From assembly GCA_003500135.1 (NCBI GenBank), contig DNTA01000259.1, forward strand, positions 1 to 7,481: 7,481 nucleotides of DNA. Reading direction: 5' to 3'. Numbering within the stretch: the stretch's first letter is position 1; the number at the start of each line of letters is the position of its first letter. Positions 6,155-7,481 of this stretch are shown one piece after another. The notes below the pieces were generated by a model, which was not told where the DNA came from, made no database searches, and saw only the letters and a program-made list of their open reading frames with translations. The DNA is from Cytophagales bacterium (GTDB lineage: Bacteria; Bacteroidota; Bacteroidia; Cytophagales; Cyclobacteriaceae). The translations under genes were made by a program, and so were the position numbers.

Positions 6155-7481
6155 GGTCAATTATTTCAGGATAGGCGTTTGGGTGCGTGTATTGCTCATT
6201 GCTGTAATACTTGCCCTGTTAGTTCTTAGTGTATTGACGTTTCATAAATATATCGTAGCTGCATTCATCGCACTTCTGCTGACCTACCAAATTATTGAGC
6301 TCATTTACTATCTTGAAAACACAAACCGTAAGCTGGCCCGGTTTCTTGATTCAGTTAGATATTCTGATTTTGCTTCGGCTTATTCTATCGATAGTAAGTT
6401 AGGACGAAGTTTTCAGCAACTCAATAGTGAATTTAATTCGGTATTAGAAGCATTCCGGCGTACACGTGCGGAGAAAGAGGAAAATCTGCTTTATTTGAAT
6501 ACTGTGGTGCAGCATGTAAAAACAGGGCTAATGGCCGTTGAAGGAGATGGTCATATCAGTTTGATCAATACTACCGCAAGAAAGTTGTTGGATGCCCCTC
6601 AAATGCACAATTTGAAGGAAATACAGGCGAAAGATGCCAAATTGTATGAGTTGCTTTCCAACATGAAGCCTGGCGACAAAATTACACAGCGATATCAAAA
6701 CAAGTTTTTATCGCTTCATGCTACTTCAATAAGGTTACAGGGCAACGATTTATTATTGATAGCCTTTCAGGATATTCAATCTGAATTGCAGATAAAAGAA
6801 GTGGAGTCCTGGCAAAAGCTTACACGTGTTCTACGTCATGAGATTATGAATTCAATTACGCCAATAGCCTCGCTGACAAGCACGCTTAACGATATTTTAC
6901 GCGAAGACATTACGAAAATAAATGATCAAAGCTATCAAATAGATGCCGAAACAATAGAAGATATTGAAGAAGGCCTGGATACTATTGAAAGCAGGAGCCA
7001 CGGCCTGGTGCAATTTGTGGATGCCTATCGGGATTATACTACAATTCCTCAGCCCAAATTTGCCCAAGTACCAATTTTCAGGTTGTTTGACCATATGAGT
7101 CAATTGCTTAAAGGGGAGTTTATGGAAGAGGGCATCGATTTTGCCTGTGAAAACCCACCTGATGAATTTATCATTTTGGCAGACGCCGAATTGGTGGAAA
7201 TGGTTTTGATCAACCTTTTAAAAAACGCCCGGGAAGCAATCAGGGAAATCGACAATCCCAAAATAAGTGTACAGGCCTATCTGAATGAAGGCGGGAAGGC
7301 TTCGATAGATGTAAAGGATAACGGACCGGGTATTATTCCGGAAGCCATAGACAAAATATTCATACCTTTTTATACTACAAAGAAAAATGGTTCCGGTATC
7401 GGACTGGCCCTTTCAAGACAAATCATGCAGATGCATGGTGGTAACTTAACGGTAGAATCAGAGCCGCATATTTACACCATT
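6144..7481 (+). CDS. Sensor histidine kinase, NtrY/NtrB-like, 3' end beyond window
   Basis: Membrane-bound kinase that is probably the partner of the overlapping NtrC-type regulator. All 446 visible codons are open and no stop is reached. Two membrane helices lie at about 15-33 and 36-56 with only two or three residues between them, so there is no periplasmic sensor domain. A HAMP-like or helical linker (about 57-117) leads to a PAS-like segment near 118-210 (VVQHVKTGLMAVEGDGHISLIN). The H-box is RVLRHEIMNSITPI with phospho-acceptor His232. The ATPase domain has N-box NLLKNAREAI (357-366), G1 DNGPGI (392-397), F-box IFIPFYTTK and G2 GSGIGLALS (416-424). The visible end, after HGGNLTVESEP, is where such proteins normally have only a few residues left. 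The ATG at 6144 lies inside the last codons of the regulator gene in the +1 frame and gives a plausible charged N-terminus before helix 1. The conserved Pro after the H-box Asn is Ser here. Confidence 0.95.
   Translation, partial: MGYRVNYFRIGVWVRVLLIAVILALLVLSVLTFHKYIVAAFIALLLTYQIIELIYYLENTNRKLARFLDSVRYSDFASAYSIDSKLGRSFQQLNSEFNSVLEAFRRTRAEKEENLLYLNTVVQHVKTGLMAVEGDGHISLINTTARKLLDAPQMHNLKEIQAKDAKLYELLSNMKPGDKITQRYQNKFLSLHATSIRLQGNDLLLIAFQDIQSELQIKEVESWQKLTRVLRHEIMNSITPIASLTSTLNDILREDITKINDQSYQIDAETIEDIEEGLDTIESRSHGLVQFVDAYRDYTTIPQPKFAQVPIFRLFDHMSQLLKGEFMEEGIDFACENPPDEFIILADAELVEMVLINLLKNAREAIREIDNPKISVQAYLNEGGKASIDVKDNGPGIIPEAIDKIFIPFYTTKKNGSGIGLALSRQIMQMHGGNLTVESEPHIYTI

Overview
The window reads as chromosomal DNA of a Bacteroidota bacterium, possibly a Cytophagales or Flavobacteriia-like lineage; the lower rank is a guess. 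The signs are a long duplicated FtsX-type ABC permease of the kind common in that phylum, no Shine-Dalgarno sequence in front of any start codon, and a TTTG / TAnnTTTG-style promoter candidate in front of the regulator gene. It is densely coding, with one gap of about 310 bases.

The left part (25-4445, minus strand) is a compact three-gene operon. In transcription order it encodes a membrane-anchored periplasmic adaptor (3195-4445), a MacB/LolD-type ABC ATPase (2491-3180) and an 814-residue FtsX/MacB-type permease (25-2469), with gaps of only 14 and 21 bases. Together they look like a MacAB-like tripartite export machine. The adaptor carries the RLS motif used to dock on TolC-type outer membrane channels, but no channel gene is in the window. 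Bases 1-24, after the permease stop, hold nothing recognisable.

The right part (4760-7481, plus strand) is a divergent two-component system: an NtrC-type sigma-54 activator (4760-6154) overlapping by 11 bases a membrane-bound sensor histidine kinase (6144 to beyond the window end). The kinase has two membrane helices with almost no periplasmic loop, so it cannot bind a ligand through a periplasmic domain.

The gap between the two units (4446-4759) is rich in symmetric elements. Read toward the transporter operon it can be parsed as a full sigma-54 control region: a -24/-12-like element (4481-4497), a perfect match to the E. coli IHF consensus (4516-4528), and two related 16-bp palindromes spaced exactly 20 bp apart (4553-4588) at about -90 and -110. 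The inferred model is that the kinase senses envelope stress or the transporter itself and phosphorylates the activator, which binds the tandem palindromes and switches on the export operon through sigma-54. The activator has GAFTDA in place of GAFTGA in its sigma-54 contact loop. The genes are recognised with high confidence; the regulatory wiring is a sequence-based hypothesis and the exported substrate is unknown.
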